Shown piece after piece: positions 46,426-56,690 of a stretch of DNA of 64,000 nucleotides. Source of the DNA: Siphonodentalium dalli (taxonomy: Eukaryota > Mollusca > Scaphopoda > Gadilida > Siphonodentaliidae); contig CP136063.1 in the NCBI GenBank assembly GCA_032622095.1, forward strand, positions 26,662,987 through 26,726,986, given 5' to 3'. A model generated the notes under the pieces. The model made no database searches. It was given only the letters and a program-made list of their open reading frames with translations, and was not told the DNA's origin. Numbering within the stretch: position 1 is the first letter of the stretch; the number at the start of each line of letters is the position of its first letter. The position numbers were made by a program, and so were the translations under genes.

Positions 46426-46704
46426 TACACATGTACATCCAGGAATTTGAGTAAGATAAAAAACTAGTTCTGTCAGTTTTGAATGCGTGCAGCAATATAC
46501 GCGCATCCAAGGTGCGGAAATTCAAAACTGAGTGATATATATATAGCACTGCGCGAAATTAAATACGAGTAAGATATTGAACACGTCTATTGCAGCGATA
46601 TAATAATTTTTCTCTGAACAAACCAGTTGATATATGAAAAGAAGGCCATTGGAGGTCTTTAATATTGGCAGTGCGCTTCAGACTATAGTAAAGACACAAC
46701 AAAC

Positions 46705-46872
46705 CTGGGCAACTTTCCTTAACACAAGACTCAGTTTGCATAGTGGGACCTTCACACTGCGCGCCTCCGTAACTTGGTGTGGGTTCCGTGCAGGTTCTTA
46801 ACCTGACCCTGTAACCAAGTCCACATGTAGCTAGACAGTCGCTATCCGTCCACCGAGACCACTGTCCATTAA
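46705..46872 (-). CDS. TSP1 domain exon (first TSP1)
   Basis: Acceptor CGTTCTAG, 168 bp, donor GTTTGT, phase 1-1. It encodes [17 protein letters not shown], then [25 protein letters not shown] and CVKESCPG. Six Cys, W-x-x-W and an R-x-R ladder (RVRLR) are present. CLATCG retains the T of the fucosylation motif. The G left from the signal exon plus TT gives Val, so the two exons join in frame. Confidence 0.93.
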
Positions 46873-47869
46873 CTAGAACGAAAACATCGTGTGTGTTTTA
46901 CTCTTATAAATATTAGGGACGTTTATATTGAAAACTTCTAAATACGGCCGCCAATAAATATCAGACTACATGTATATGTTATTGGCGTGTGATCGTGACC
47001 AATCGTAGTTGATATACTATATGATATTGGCGTGTGACGCGAGATCGTGACAAATCGTAGTTGATATACTATATGATATTGGCGTGTGACGCGAGATCGT
47101 GACCATTCGTAGAACAACTTACAGTTGCTGAAGGGATCACTCTCACCAAAAAAAGTGCTGAAGGGTACACCAGATTTGAAAATTTGCTGAAGGGTACATA
47201 GGGTTTGAAATGTAGTTCTAAATGTCGTTTAGTTTTCGTATCTGCCATGATTTCTGTTAGAGAATAATTGTTTGCGCTCCAATGAACATTAAAGTGAACT
47301 GAAAACAAACTGCTAACGGGAACCAGACTTCCAGAAACACAGTTTAAGTAACGATGTTAGCGACGATCACAAACCCTGTGTACCCTTCAGCACATTTTCA
47401 AATCCGGTGTACCCTTCAGCACTTTTTTTGGCAAGAATGACCCCTTCAGCCTTACTGTTAGCAGTTGATATACGCCACATAAGACCGAGCGTGTGTGGTT
47501 ATGCTGACTGTAGTAGTGTACGTCTCGTGTCTCAGGTATAACTAACGAACTCGCAATGGTATGTTGCAAGGCCTTCGTTTTGGAAATAGAACATAGCTTT
47601 CTGACTATACTGAATCCTATTATTACAGCGAATTACAGTCAGTCTGTTATTCCTGACTTTTATTTTGTTACATTTACTCACTGCGAGTGCCTTGGGTCCC
47701 TTTAAGACTCCCATTTGAAAAAGCCAATTCCATTTAACTCATCGGTCTCTTTAATGTTACATACCATCGTTGTCATAACTGGCTCTTAATGGGTAAACCC
47801 ATAGGACGCCCACTAAATACCTCACAGTGCACACTTACATCATCTGTGTGAGGCGCCTGGTGGTTGATG

Positions 47870-48002
47870 GGTTTGGTTTGGTTGGGTTTTTGGTTGGTTG
47901 GGGTGGGTTGTGTTTGGTTGGGTTAGGTTATATTGGGTTGAGTTGCGTTGGTTTAGGTTGGTTTTGGTTGGTTCGGTTTGGTTTGGTTTGGTTTAGTTGC
48001 TT
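47870..48002 (+). repeat. GGTT-rich tract next to the exon 1 donor
   Basis: About 130 bp of almost pure G and T on the plus strand (GGTTTGGTTTGGTTGGGTTT-type repeats). It lies within the first intron, starting about 15 bp after the signal-exon donor, so the transcript carries the AACC complement. It is degenerate and not telomeric in sequence. Confidence 0.9.
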
Positions 48003-48015
48003 GGTTTTTAGTTAC

Positions 48016-48268
48016 CCGGCTGATTCTCATACTCCGACTCGACAATAAAGGCGGTAAAGTCTCCATTTTCGACGACAATGTGGCGCTGGGTTGTGGCTTT
48101 TTCGCATTCGGTTTGCTCGTATGTGGAAGGTTCCGTAGTTGTGTCCTGGCCCGTAAAACTTTTCGTTGAAGTAACGTTGTCTGCTGGGCTGTTCTCTATT
48201 CGGCCACCCTGAACATATCCGTTAAGCGGGAAAAGGGCGATTGCCAGTGCAAAAAATTGAACCAGCAT
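48016..48268 (-). CDS. Signal-peptide exon of the TSP1 gene
   Basis: Begins at ATG 48266-48268, just after a pyrimidine-rich TTCTATATTTTAAG that looks like an acceptor, so a 5' UTR intron is possible. The N-terminus MLVQFFALAIALFPLNGYVQ is a classical secretion signal. A Ser/Thr-rich, probably unstructured and glycosylated linker (TSTKSFTGQDTTTEPSTY) follows, and the exon ends ENQPG at donor GTAACT (phase 1). Its frame continues correctly into the first TSP1 exon. An alternative is that this is an unrelated short secreted protein, but the matching phase and strand favour one gene. Confidence 0.72.
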
Positions 48269-48269
48269 C

Positions 48270-48737
48270 TTAAAATATAGAAGAGAATAAGATAATACAA
48301 GATTATAAGTTATATTAATTGTATTTAAATTCGGAGATAAAAACATCATAAAATACAAGCTCTGTTGAGATTTTGACAAAAATAAATCATTAATGATTCA
48401 GAGTAAATTGTTGCATGGATACCACAATAACAAGAACGTATGGCTTTGTAGAAACAAACGATCAATATCGGTGTAGCTTTAATATTGTGAAGCAACTCAA
48501 TACTCGCGAGAGTCATGCGAAATGGGTTAAAATTATCTGTCAATATTTTGCACTATATTCTTGTCACGAATAACATGGGGGCAGTGTTCATTATATTTGC
48601 GATTTAGAAGATAAGTCAGATATATTCATGTTTTAAGTGTTGTTAGTCAACCAGGCCAAGGGATGTTACCAATTATAAATGAATGATATTTAAATTAGCA
48701 CAATATGTTTATCAAAATAAATCACGTTAAGATGTTA
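48270..48737. promoter_or_regulatory. Presumed 5' region of the TSP1 gene
   Basis: The roughly 470 bp between the signal exon and the second TTAA-element copy should hold the 5' UTR intron or promoter. I cannot point to a convincing TATA box or other site. Confidence 0.25.
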
Positions 48738-49127
48738 TAATTTCCACCATCATTTGGGAAAGCATACTGATGCCATTCACAACACACGATGGAAGAGGTC
48801 TGCAGTTATGCAAACCAAGGTAGCCAAAACTAGCCATAGCACCACCGAATAAACTGTCTGTATGCTATATGCGTGTATTTGTTGTGCAGAGGTCCATTAA
48901 ACGGATGACTATACTGTTGCTGGTATCCTAACCATGCAACTTCAAGTATCCATGGGTCCACGCACACACTTCTGAAGGGGACAGTCTCCGTGATACACTT
49001 GAAGTGTCCTTCTTCCTCTGAAAACGCTTTTGTCACTTCCTTCAGCTTGGCCTCAACTTTTTCAATCTCATGGCAACATCTGCACTCACAGGTAGTCTCC
49101 ATCACTGTACATAGGCCGCATGAACAC
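48738..49127 (-). pseudogene. P2X7 ballast-like Cys-rich domain, exon 2 (copy 2)
   Basis: Acceptor CATTTCAG, exon starting 49127. It is open through CSCGLCTVMETTCECRCC, HEIEKVEAKLKEVTKAFSEE, CITETVPFRSVCVDPWILEV and YRQFIRWCYG, to a TAG at 48830-48832. A 10-bp insertion relative to copy 1 (around 48823-48832) creates the stop and shifts the frame; GLHNCRPLPSCVVNGI continues out of frame until homology ends. The first two thirds are therefore better kept than in copy 1. The C-terminal GFRLPEL part is absent. It is unlikely to be functional, though a short read-through form cannot be excluded. Confidence 0.8.
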
Positions 49128-49230
49128 CTGAAATGACAAGGGAAATACATTTATTATGGAACATCTCAGAGTTAACATTCAATTCCTCAATTTTGTTGAT
49201 GCAAACTTTGACAAATGTGTAACAAACTCG

Positions 49231-49438
49231 ACATACAGTAATGCCCTAAATAATCGACCCCTTAACCACATCAGAATTATAGGTAATTTTTCAGGATTCA
49301 GTCGGAAATATGGCTTGTTGAAATTCACCGGAAAGCTCTCATGAATGGCAACAAGCCATATTTCGGACTAAATCCTGAAAAGTTACCCACAGTTCTGCTG
49401 TGGTTAAGGGGTCGAATGTTTAGGGCATTGCTGTATGT
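49231..49438. repeat. Foldback in intron of P2X7-like gene (copy 2)
   Basis: Counterpart of 9732-9939, with arms of about 95 bp (CGACCCCTTAACCACATCAG / CTGCTGTGGTTAAGGGGTCG). Confidence 0.85.
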
Positions 49439-51339
49439 TCTGATGAATGACAGTGGGCATGCGTCTGTCCGTCCACTTGTTCTCATGGATACATATATCT
49501 TGGACAAGTTTCGCACAAATTTGTTATCAGGAAATATACCTGCTGAATTGTTTACCAGGTATCTATTTCATTATCCAGGTCTGTTAATATCTTGTTTTAA
49601 GGATTCACGACTTAATACATGTATGGTTTGTTTACCTGACCACGTGCACATGATATATCCCCCAGTGCTTCCCCCCTTTTTACTATTTTCAGTCTGTAAA
49701 ATGCTCACACCCACCGAGAATTCAACATATGACAAAATATAAATGTACATGTATTAATTTATTGCTTATTTATTTTGATGTTATAGTCATTAAAGTGCGA
49801 TACATTAACATGTTACAATAAAAAGTTGTTTGAGTCAGGGTTTGGGAGGAGAGGGGGGAATTAGATACACAGGTCTGAGTATCCCCAACACCCAGCATCT
49901 ACATATGACAAAAATAAACTAATTATTGAATCGCTTATATTGCCCTATATATCCATTACAAATTTTATTGAGTCAGGATTTGGGGCGGGGGAAATTACAC
50001 AGGCCTGAATATACCACCCCCCCCCCAAAAACCAGCAGCTACATATGAGAAAAAATATCTTATTATTGATCACTTACAACATGTATAGCGCTTTATATAG
50101 TCATGAAATGGCGAGAAATTTAATTTAATCGAGAAAAATTTCATTGAGTCAGGGTTTGGGGTGGGGGGGGGGGATACCGAGGCCTGAGTTTCTCTCGCCA
50201 TTTCATGACTGTATGAAGCAAAATAAGCAATAAAATAACAAGTTCATTTCTGTCATAAGTAGCTTCTCGGTTGGGGAGTGGGGGCGACAATAAAGCCCGG
50301 GTATCTTTCTCCCGCCCCAAATACTGACTCAAACAACTTTTTCTTGGAAAGTTAATTTCTTTCCGTTTCATGACTATATATTCAGAAACAGCATACATTG
50401 GCATGTATAGACCAAGTCTTCTCAGTCCACAAAAGCTTGGGAAATTGGTTGGGTTGATGCTGTTTTGGACCGAGAATCCACGATACCTCCTGTTGCTCTT
50501 AGAACTATACCGGTACCGTAACAGATTTTCATTCAAAAGACATACTACATGTACATGTATAGAACCCCGGCAGTCACGTGAACCCATGAATATGATTAAT
50601 CATCTCACTTGGAACACAATGAATCTGTCTTCAAAATGCTATACAATGTACCATATACTGTTATAGAAAATAGCCCCACCAAGATATTATATCGACTCTC
50701 TCGAGATTTAGAGAAAAGAATCTTGAGATATTAACATATTTTCTCGATATCATATGGCAAGATCTCAAGAAAATATGCAGAGATCTCAAGATAATATTGC
50801 GAGATACTAGTAATATGTTCAGAGCTTGAGATGCGCATGTCAGGATCTCAAGATGTGTCGAGATAACAATTAACATGTTGAATATTCAACTTTCAAGATA
50901 CTTTTTTTTCTGGACAATGTCACAAATAAAGAGTTAGCTCATTTTTGGCAAATTATTATTTATTTTTTTAGCCAGTGCAAACACTGTCACTGATTGTGAT
51001 AGTACTGATACTAATAGTTGAATCCAATGTCAATCCGTGAGCAGCCATGGACTGGCACTGGTCGAGTCCAGAATTTCAATACATCACAAAATTGACATTT
51101 TAACTAATTTAGTAAAAAAAAAAATACTACTAGTACTAGTATATTTTTAGACGAACATTTCAGCAGACACACAACGTTTCCTTGAATTATATTTCATATT
51201 TCGATGTATTGAGTATGCGTTATGATTATTACACATGTCCGCTCGAATAAAGGGGGTATTCGCTAGTATTTACATCAATTTTATTTTCACATGTTTTGCC
51301 AGTGACCGCGATATTTTTAATAGACGCTCAGTGACTCAC

Positions 51340-51526
51340 CATTTTCGTACGCGATTTTCATCTCTTCGCCATCCAAGGTCTGAATCGTTTGGTGGTCTCA
51401 CACCATGGTGATTTTGTGGTAATTCCGGCTCGTGCATGTACGCTCCCGTTGTCAAATTTAAAGTGTCTTCTGCTGACGAATCAGACGAGGAACAATCAGA
51501 TCGCAAAAATGTTTGCTGTCCGCCAT
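51340..51526 (-). pseudogene. P2X7-like gene, 5' exon (copy 2)
   Basis: Same exon as 13126-13318: the Ser/Asp-rich leader, MHEPELPQNYHG-type segment and donor GTGAGT at 51335-51339. ATGGCGGACAGC at the 5' side is a plausible start, but a T-run leaves it one base out of frame with the rest. Splicing to 49127 would again give a Trp-Cys junction into the Cys-rich domain. Confidence 0.58.
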
Positions 51527-51894
51527 ATTGTGGGAATTCCCAGGGTCCTCTATTACGTCACACGCTTTCTCGCAAATAACTGTAGCTAATGAAGTGAGGC
51601 ATAATGAAGTGAGGCATCAGGCTATCATCCAGCCACCCACAGTCGTAAACACTCGTATCTTTCACACAGCGGGGGATTAATGAACATATATTGAGAATTT
51701 TCGCGACGGCGACTTTAAACATTTTGATTTTTAAAATAATCTAAAAACATTTGTGATATTTTATTGTTAGATTGAACGCTTTGTTTTCGACGAATTTTAG
51801 TCAAGATATGAGGCTTCTATCTAGAGGTCACACCGAAGATGCATATGCAGTTTGGTGATCATCAGATGACGGATGAAGGATTAACAAAGAGTAC

Positions 51895-52490
51895 AATTTA
51901 AGATGGCTGCCGGCGGCCATGTTCTTCATCGAAAAAAATTCAAGTTTGATAGCTTCCATCTAGTGGTGATTCTAAAGTTCTAAACATGCCTGTAAATTTT
52001 CAATTCAATTCTCCTATAAATGCGGGCTTCGGTGTGGGCCGATGTATTCAAACATGAAATCCAAGATGGCTGCTGGCGGCCATGTTCAAACAAAACTCGG
52101 TTAAAATAGGAGGCTCTCATCTAGAGGTAATCCCGAAGATGCCTATGCAGTTTGGTAATCATCAGATGAGGGATGTCGTCGGTAGAGTGTGTCAAAGGAT
52201 TAAGTCATACAGCGAGTACAATTAAAGATGGCTGCCGGCGGTCATGTTTTATATCGAAAATTGTTCCAATGTGATAGCTCCCATCGAGAGGTGATTCTAA
52301 ACATGCATGTAAATGTTCAATTCAATTGTCCAATAAAAACGGGATGTGCCGATATATTCAATCTTCAAATCCAAAATGGATGCTGGCGGCCATGTCCTTT
52401 TTAAATAAATTTCGGTCAAAATCGAAAATCCTATACATTCGATAGCTCCCATATAGAGATGATCACAATCGTGCATGTAGAAATTAAAAA
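51895..52490. repeat. About 155-bp tandem array with AAGATGGCTGCYGGCGGCC core
   Basis: The core recurs at about 51900, 52063, 52223 and 52373. Units share CCTGTAAATTTTCAATTCAA, ATCATCAGATGAGGGATG, GATAGCTYCCATC and CCGATRTATTCAA. It resembles in core motif, but not in the rest, the arrays at 24.4 and 29.8 kb. Confidence 0.85.
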
Positions 52491-52533
52491 ATGATCGGAC
52501 CATAAATACGGGTAGTAGGGTGGATTCAAATTT

Positions 52534-52637
52534 GTTGGGATATAAGATTGAATGAAACTTGTGTGGTAAATTTGATTTACAATTTGTCTACGACTCGTTG
52601 TAAATCAAACTCGTTTCATAAAATCGTATATCCCAAC
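52534..52637. repeat. Foldback hairpin
   Basis: GTTGGGATATAAGATTGAAT and TTTGATTTACA on the left pair with TGTAAATCAAACTCGTTTCA and CGTATATCCCAAC on the right. The loop carries GACTCGT, and the CTCG motif resembles that in the 22538 palindrome. Confidence 0.8.
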
Positions 52638-52639
52638 TT

Positions 52640-54390
52640 AACTCGTTGGAGATCTTCTATATATATAAATACTTTCTGCTTAAACACAGGATATGTACAG
52701 ATTATATCATGGTAAGAATCGTATACAAGAAATATCCACGAGTCATGATATAACTTACATATAGCACACAATAGGACAATTAATTTAATCAACAACTGCC
52801 CAATTCTGTCTTGATTTAACACGAGTGAACAGTATAGCAACGCATGCGTGATACATAATCAACCCTATTTGGACAACGAGATAGAAAGGTCACTTCGATA
52901 TTGATATAAGACACACATAAGGCCACTGTGAATTGTGAAGGTAATTATTGATCTTTTTCTCATTTTTTTTTTATTAATATCTGTCGTGGTTTGGGTCATC
53001 AAGTTGTTATTTTGACAAGAAATAAAGCTAATATCAATCAAAATCACTTCTAGATCTTTGCGGAGAATATATTCTCCATAGAAGTATTTCGCTATGTTTT
53101 CGTTATCATTCAATCTATTTTGACCACCATAATGCGACATATATGAGTTATGACTACAGGCTCAAGTTGATGCCATAATACGACGTCTCATGCACATTAC
53201 TTAAAATTTTTAACTATAAATTTCTTTTCAATGTTGCAAATCATATACATGCTGAATACAAAAGCTTCTAGTATATTCGTGATTGATATGTTCATCATTC
53301 CCGGTTCAAACTCAATCAAGTTTACGTGTGAACTTTACCCCCCCCCCCACAACCATGCCCCTGACATGCACGTGCTCTGAGAATGTTTGAATCATCTCCA
53401 AATGTGCATTTCTGATATATTTTCCAAATTTACATCTTGCTTTGGAGCGTGGAGATGTGCTGGAATATTTGTGACCTGATTAATTGAGCAGTTATGATTG
53501 TCCGGACAATCATTGGATATGTGTGAAATGACCGCCATGCAATGATTGGATATGTGTGAAATGGCCGCCATGCACTGATTGACCAGTCAATAATAAGTTC
53601 TCAATCAGATCACACGAGAACATTTCTGCGCTCCAAATAAAGGCGTGGATATGGAAAATATACGCAAGGTTTTACCAATAGATGTGTGTTATAATATTAG
53701 CTAAAGAAGTGTGAACGCCTGAAAAAGATTAGTTGAGAGCACGGCTTGATACATGGACATTTAGAATAATATAGGTGTAAATATTCATGGCAGTAGATAA
53801 GAATTGTGCATAGCTGAATATGATAATTAGCAAGCCCTAGTTAAGATGAATAAAATATTAAATAACAGCCAGTATATTGATTTGATAGATTGAAGGAATT
53901 ACATAAACTAATTATATATAAGAAATATGTATGTGGTTGAGAATTAAATAAATATTTTGAATGGAGGAAATACCGCTTAGTGACAAGTGATCAAATAGTA
54001 AACGTACCCCATAAAGCGCCCGACACAAATCTAAGCATGTATTGCATGCAATTGGAGACTGTTGTCTGCTCTGATGTGTGTAGGGCTCCCTATGGGTTAC
54101 AATAGGAGAGGGAGGAGTGATGAAATAGTAAACTTACCTTTTTTGTTTTCTCTAAAGAATTGATACGCACGTTCCGGAGATTATAAGAGTTTCGTGGTTG
54201 TGAGACGCCCCTTGGGTTGTGTGTGTAGTTATAATACGTTGATCGTGCTAGTGTGTGTCACCCGATCCACGTTACCTCTTATTGTTTTCGCCATCTGATA
54301 TATACACCGCGAGGTATCAGTAACAACATTATCGCATTTGGTCAGGAATCTGATCCAGCGAACGCTGATAGCAGTTTTACTCCGCAAGCA
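52640..54390. other. Gene-free AT-rich stretch
   Basis: No convincing exon is seen. A short duplication of CAATGATTGGATATGTGTGAAATG lies around 53512-53570, and a C-run near 53340. Confidence 0.4.
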
Positions 54391-54396
54391 CATTGA

Positions 54397-54594
54397 TCAA
54401 TGCGTATGTCGACCGTGATCTGCACCGACTCGTATACTAGGGTGGGTCTCTACCAGAATACGTGCCATGCTCATGCACTTCATTTTCGTCACTAATGTTC
54501 CCCTGAGTTGAATTGGTCCCGTCTGTAATTGTCCACCAGTGACGTATAATACAGCGATGAATATCGAAATCCATCTGGTGTCGATACATCCCAC
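54397..54594 (-). CDS. Possible signal-peptide exon, unknown product
   Basis: The ATG at 54592-54594 begins MGCIDTRWISIFIAVLYVTG, which has a hydrophobic core typical of a secretion signal. The frame then runs QLQTGPIQLRG and on to 54397. An alternative frame (GTNSTQGNISDENEVHEHG) is the more protein-like continuation, which could reflect a frameshift or a splice I cannot place. No domain partner was found downstream. This may be chance. Confidence 0.25.
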   Translation of the reverse strand: MGCIDTRWISIFIAVLYVTGGQLQTGPIQLRGTLVTKMKCMSMARILVETHPSIRVGADHGRHTH

Positions 54595-54739
54595 TTAAGA
54601 ATAATTAAAGTACACAATTTTCGAAAAATTAAGATGACCCAAAAGGGTTAAAACACTCAAGTGTGACGCTGTCGAGAATCAGTGATGGAAAGGGATATCA
54701 AATTCGAGTGTGTTGTTTGTCGACGATTCCCACCAATTC

Positions 54740-55425
54740 CCACCAAACCTACGCATGCAGAGTTACCCCCATGACACAGGGAATACAATGTGTAGTGTGA
54801 ATTGTCCGGAGTGACGCCGTCTGGTCAGTGGTGGTTTTGGGAGGGACACACAAATTGTTTGTCGGATTATTTATTTATTGGTTTGGGACTGAACCCGGGG
54901 CGATTTAGAAGGGCGGAACCCTCCCCTACAACCCACGTGGAGATGATTTCGGGCGTTATGCTGGTGGCATAACAGTGAGGTGATGGAAGGATGATCTAAA
55001 CGTTTTATTTAGTTATTTATTGGGAGTTTGTGACTGAACCCGGGAGGATTTGGAAGGGGCGTAATCCCTCCCCTACAACCCACGTGGATATGATTTCGGG
55101 CGTTATGATGGTGGCATAACAGTGAGGTGATGGGAAGATGATCTAAACGTTTTATTTATTGGGAGTTAGGGACTGAACCCGAGGGGATTTGGAAGGGGCG
55201 TAACCCCTCCCCTACAACCCACTTGGAGATGATTTCGGGCGTTATGATGGTGGCATATAACAGTGAGGTGATGGGAAGATGATCTAAACGTTTTATTTAT
55301 TTTACTTCTATGACACAGAGAATATAATGGTGTAGTGTGAATTGTCCGCAGTGACGCCGTCTGGGTCAGTAGTGGTCTTGAGAGGGGCACACAAATTGTT
55401 TGTCGCATATTTCCACCAAACTTAT
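54740..55425. repeat. 139-145-bp repeat, 3 copies, inside flanking duplicates
   Basis: GACTGAACCCG starts units at 54887, 55032 and 55171, each with CCCTCCCCTACAACCCACRT, GATTTCGGGCGTTATGMTGG and GAAGATGATCTAAACGTTTT. The three units are flanked by a shared block (GTGTAGTGTGAATTGTCCG, GTGACGCCGTCTGG) at 54790-54870 and 55330-55410. A dispersed relative lies inverted at 2350-2415. Confidence 0.85.
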
Positions 55426-55487
55426 TTATAATCCTCTCAAAATAAGCATGGATTATAATGGGTGTTATTCACGGTTACCAACGTCAC

Positions 55488-55975
55488 GTCACTGGAGGCA
55501 GGAATTTGTGTATCGAGATGAGCACTGGAGGCAGGGATTGGGGTATCGATGGGAGCACTGGAGGCAGGGATTGGGATATTGAGGGGAGCACTAGATGCAG
55601 GGATTGGGGTATCGAGGGGAGCACTGGATGCAGGATTCGGAGTATCGAGGGGAGCATGGAGGCAGGGATTGGGATATCGAGGGGAGCACTGGAGGCAGGG
55701 ATTGGGGTATCGAGGGGGAGCACTGGAGGCAGGATTCGGGGTATCGAGTGTAGCACTGGAGGCGGCAGGGATTGGGATATCGAGGGGAGTACTGGAGGCA
55801 GGGATTAGGGTATCGGTGGGAGCACTGGATACAGGGATTGTGGTATTGAGGGGAGCACTGGATGCAGGAATAGGAGGCTGGGATTGGGGTATCGAGGGGA
55901 GCACTAGAGGCAGGGATTGGAATATCGAGGGGAGCACTGGAGGCAGGGATTTGGGTATCGAGAGGAGCACCGAAT
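55488..55975. repeat. 33-bp minisatellite, about 14.5 copies
   Basis: The unit is GAGCACTGGAGGCAGGGATT plus GGGGTATCGAGGG. Period 33 bp, so ORFs of 162 (plus) and 197 (minus) codons run through it. G-rich on the plus strand. I consider the ORFs by-products. Confidence 0.94.
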
Positions 55976-56269
55976 CTGATAAAAAAAACATTTTATCGCG
56001 GATTTTGTCAAAACGTATAGATATAGGCACCCCATGATATAATGTATCTATAATGAAATTGTTAAAAATTTAAAGTCAGAAACAGTTGTCCCGAAATGGC
56101 ACAAACAGTATTAAAATCTATGTTTTCGCCGTTTATCCTAAACACGTATAACTGTTCAAAGGTATGAGGTACGGGCTCAGCGGAAAAAAAAGTGTTAGTC
56201 ATCTGGCGTACTTGCCTTGGGGCAGATTGGAAGGTTCCATGTACGCTGGGGAGTTTTTTAAAGCATACA

Positions 56270-56690
56270 TCAATATAAATAAAGAAGTGGACATTACACA
56301 ACTAAACAAAGGTTACACAAACATAGTTCTTTCAAAAAGGTTTTAATTGTGATTCAAACAGGTGACCGAGAAATTAAAGAAGTATTTGAAACTGCGACTT
56401 ACATTTGCACGCTTACGAAGCAGAGGCACAAAATATAATGCGCCGAAATTCCAATTAGAGACCGACTATGTACACTTTGTAACGAACAAGTGGGGGATGA
56501 AACCCATACATTACTAGTTTGTCCGGTTCTTCAACATGTACGCGAAAAATTCATAGCCAAGTTCTACTATACAAGGCCGAGTGCACATAAGGCATCTTTA
56601 CTGTTAAGAAATAAGAAATACCAAGTGTTACATAACTTATATAAATGTATCGTTCAAAAGAACATAGCTATCCAGAAACAGGCCACTTAA
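56270..56690 (+). pseudogene. LINE ORF2 C-terminal remnant with CCHC-type motif
   Basis: In frame from about 56430 it reads IRDRLCTLCNEQVGDETHTL then LVCPVLQHVREKFIAKFYY, a C-x2-C-x9-H-x4-C motif like those at the C-terminus of many invertebrate LINE proteins, followed by the usual Pro-Ala/Leu-rich tail ending KNIAIQKQAT and a stop at 56688-56690. Upstream pieces (FKAYININKEVDITQ; YICTLTKQRHK) fit the preceding region but in other frames. Dead copy, no RT attached. Confidence 0.65.

Larger units (their letters stand above)
19190..48268 (-). other. Multi-TSP1 secreted/surface protein gene (5' part)
   Basis: Gene-level entry. On the minus strand, a signal-peptide exon (48016-48268) is followed by single-domain TSP1 exons at 46705-46872, 39197-39364, 37273-37440, 28407-28577, 27388-27558 and 19190-19360. 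Every exon has AG/GT borders and phase 1 at both ends, so any subset can be joined in frame. Skipping the two damaged TSP1 exons at 38458-38617 and 36310-36418 keeps the frame. TSP1 repeats act in extracellular adhesion and matrix or glycan binding. No membrane anchor or other domain type is in the window, and the 3' end must lie further left. Whether it is ADAMTS-like, hemicentin-like, coadhesin-like or something else cannot be told. The large introns (up to about 9 kb) are packed with satellites and MITEs. Confidence 0.75.
48738..51718. mobile_element. TTAA element, copy 2, truncated
   Basis: Matches copy 1 from 9245 rightwards with about 90-95 percent identity by eye, and ends TCGCGACGGCGACT (51701-51714) plus TTAA (51715-51718). 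The left part and left TIR are missing: similarity stops inside the ballast-domain coding sequence at about 48738. Relative to copy 1 it has about 345 bp extra (50413-50757) and lacks 11495-13109. Confidence 0.82.

Noticed and set aside
46272-46549. 134-codon minus-strand ORF with VEVHGMVYSYR repeats
   Set aside because: Results from a 48-bp tandem repeat. No other coding signal.
47870-48002. Interstitial telomere repeat
   Set aside because: GGTT/GGGTTT-rich but without a regular TTAGGG or TTAGG period.
48738-49127. A complete P2X receptor gene
   Set aside because: Only the cytosolic Cys-rich tail domain is present. No transmembrane or ectodomain exons of a P2X channel were found on either side.
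55437-56037. 197- and 162-codon ORFs on opposite strands
   Set aside because: By-products of a 33-bp minisatellite. No splice context or domain.
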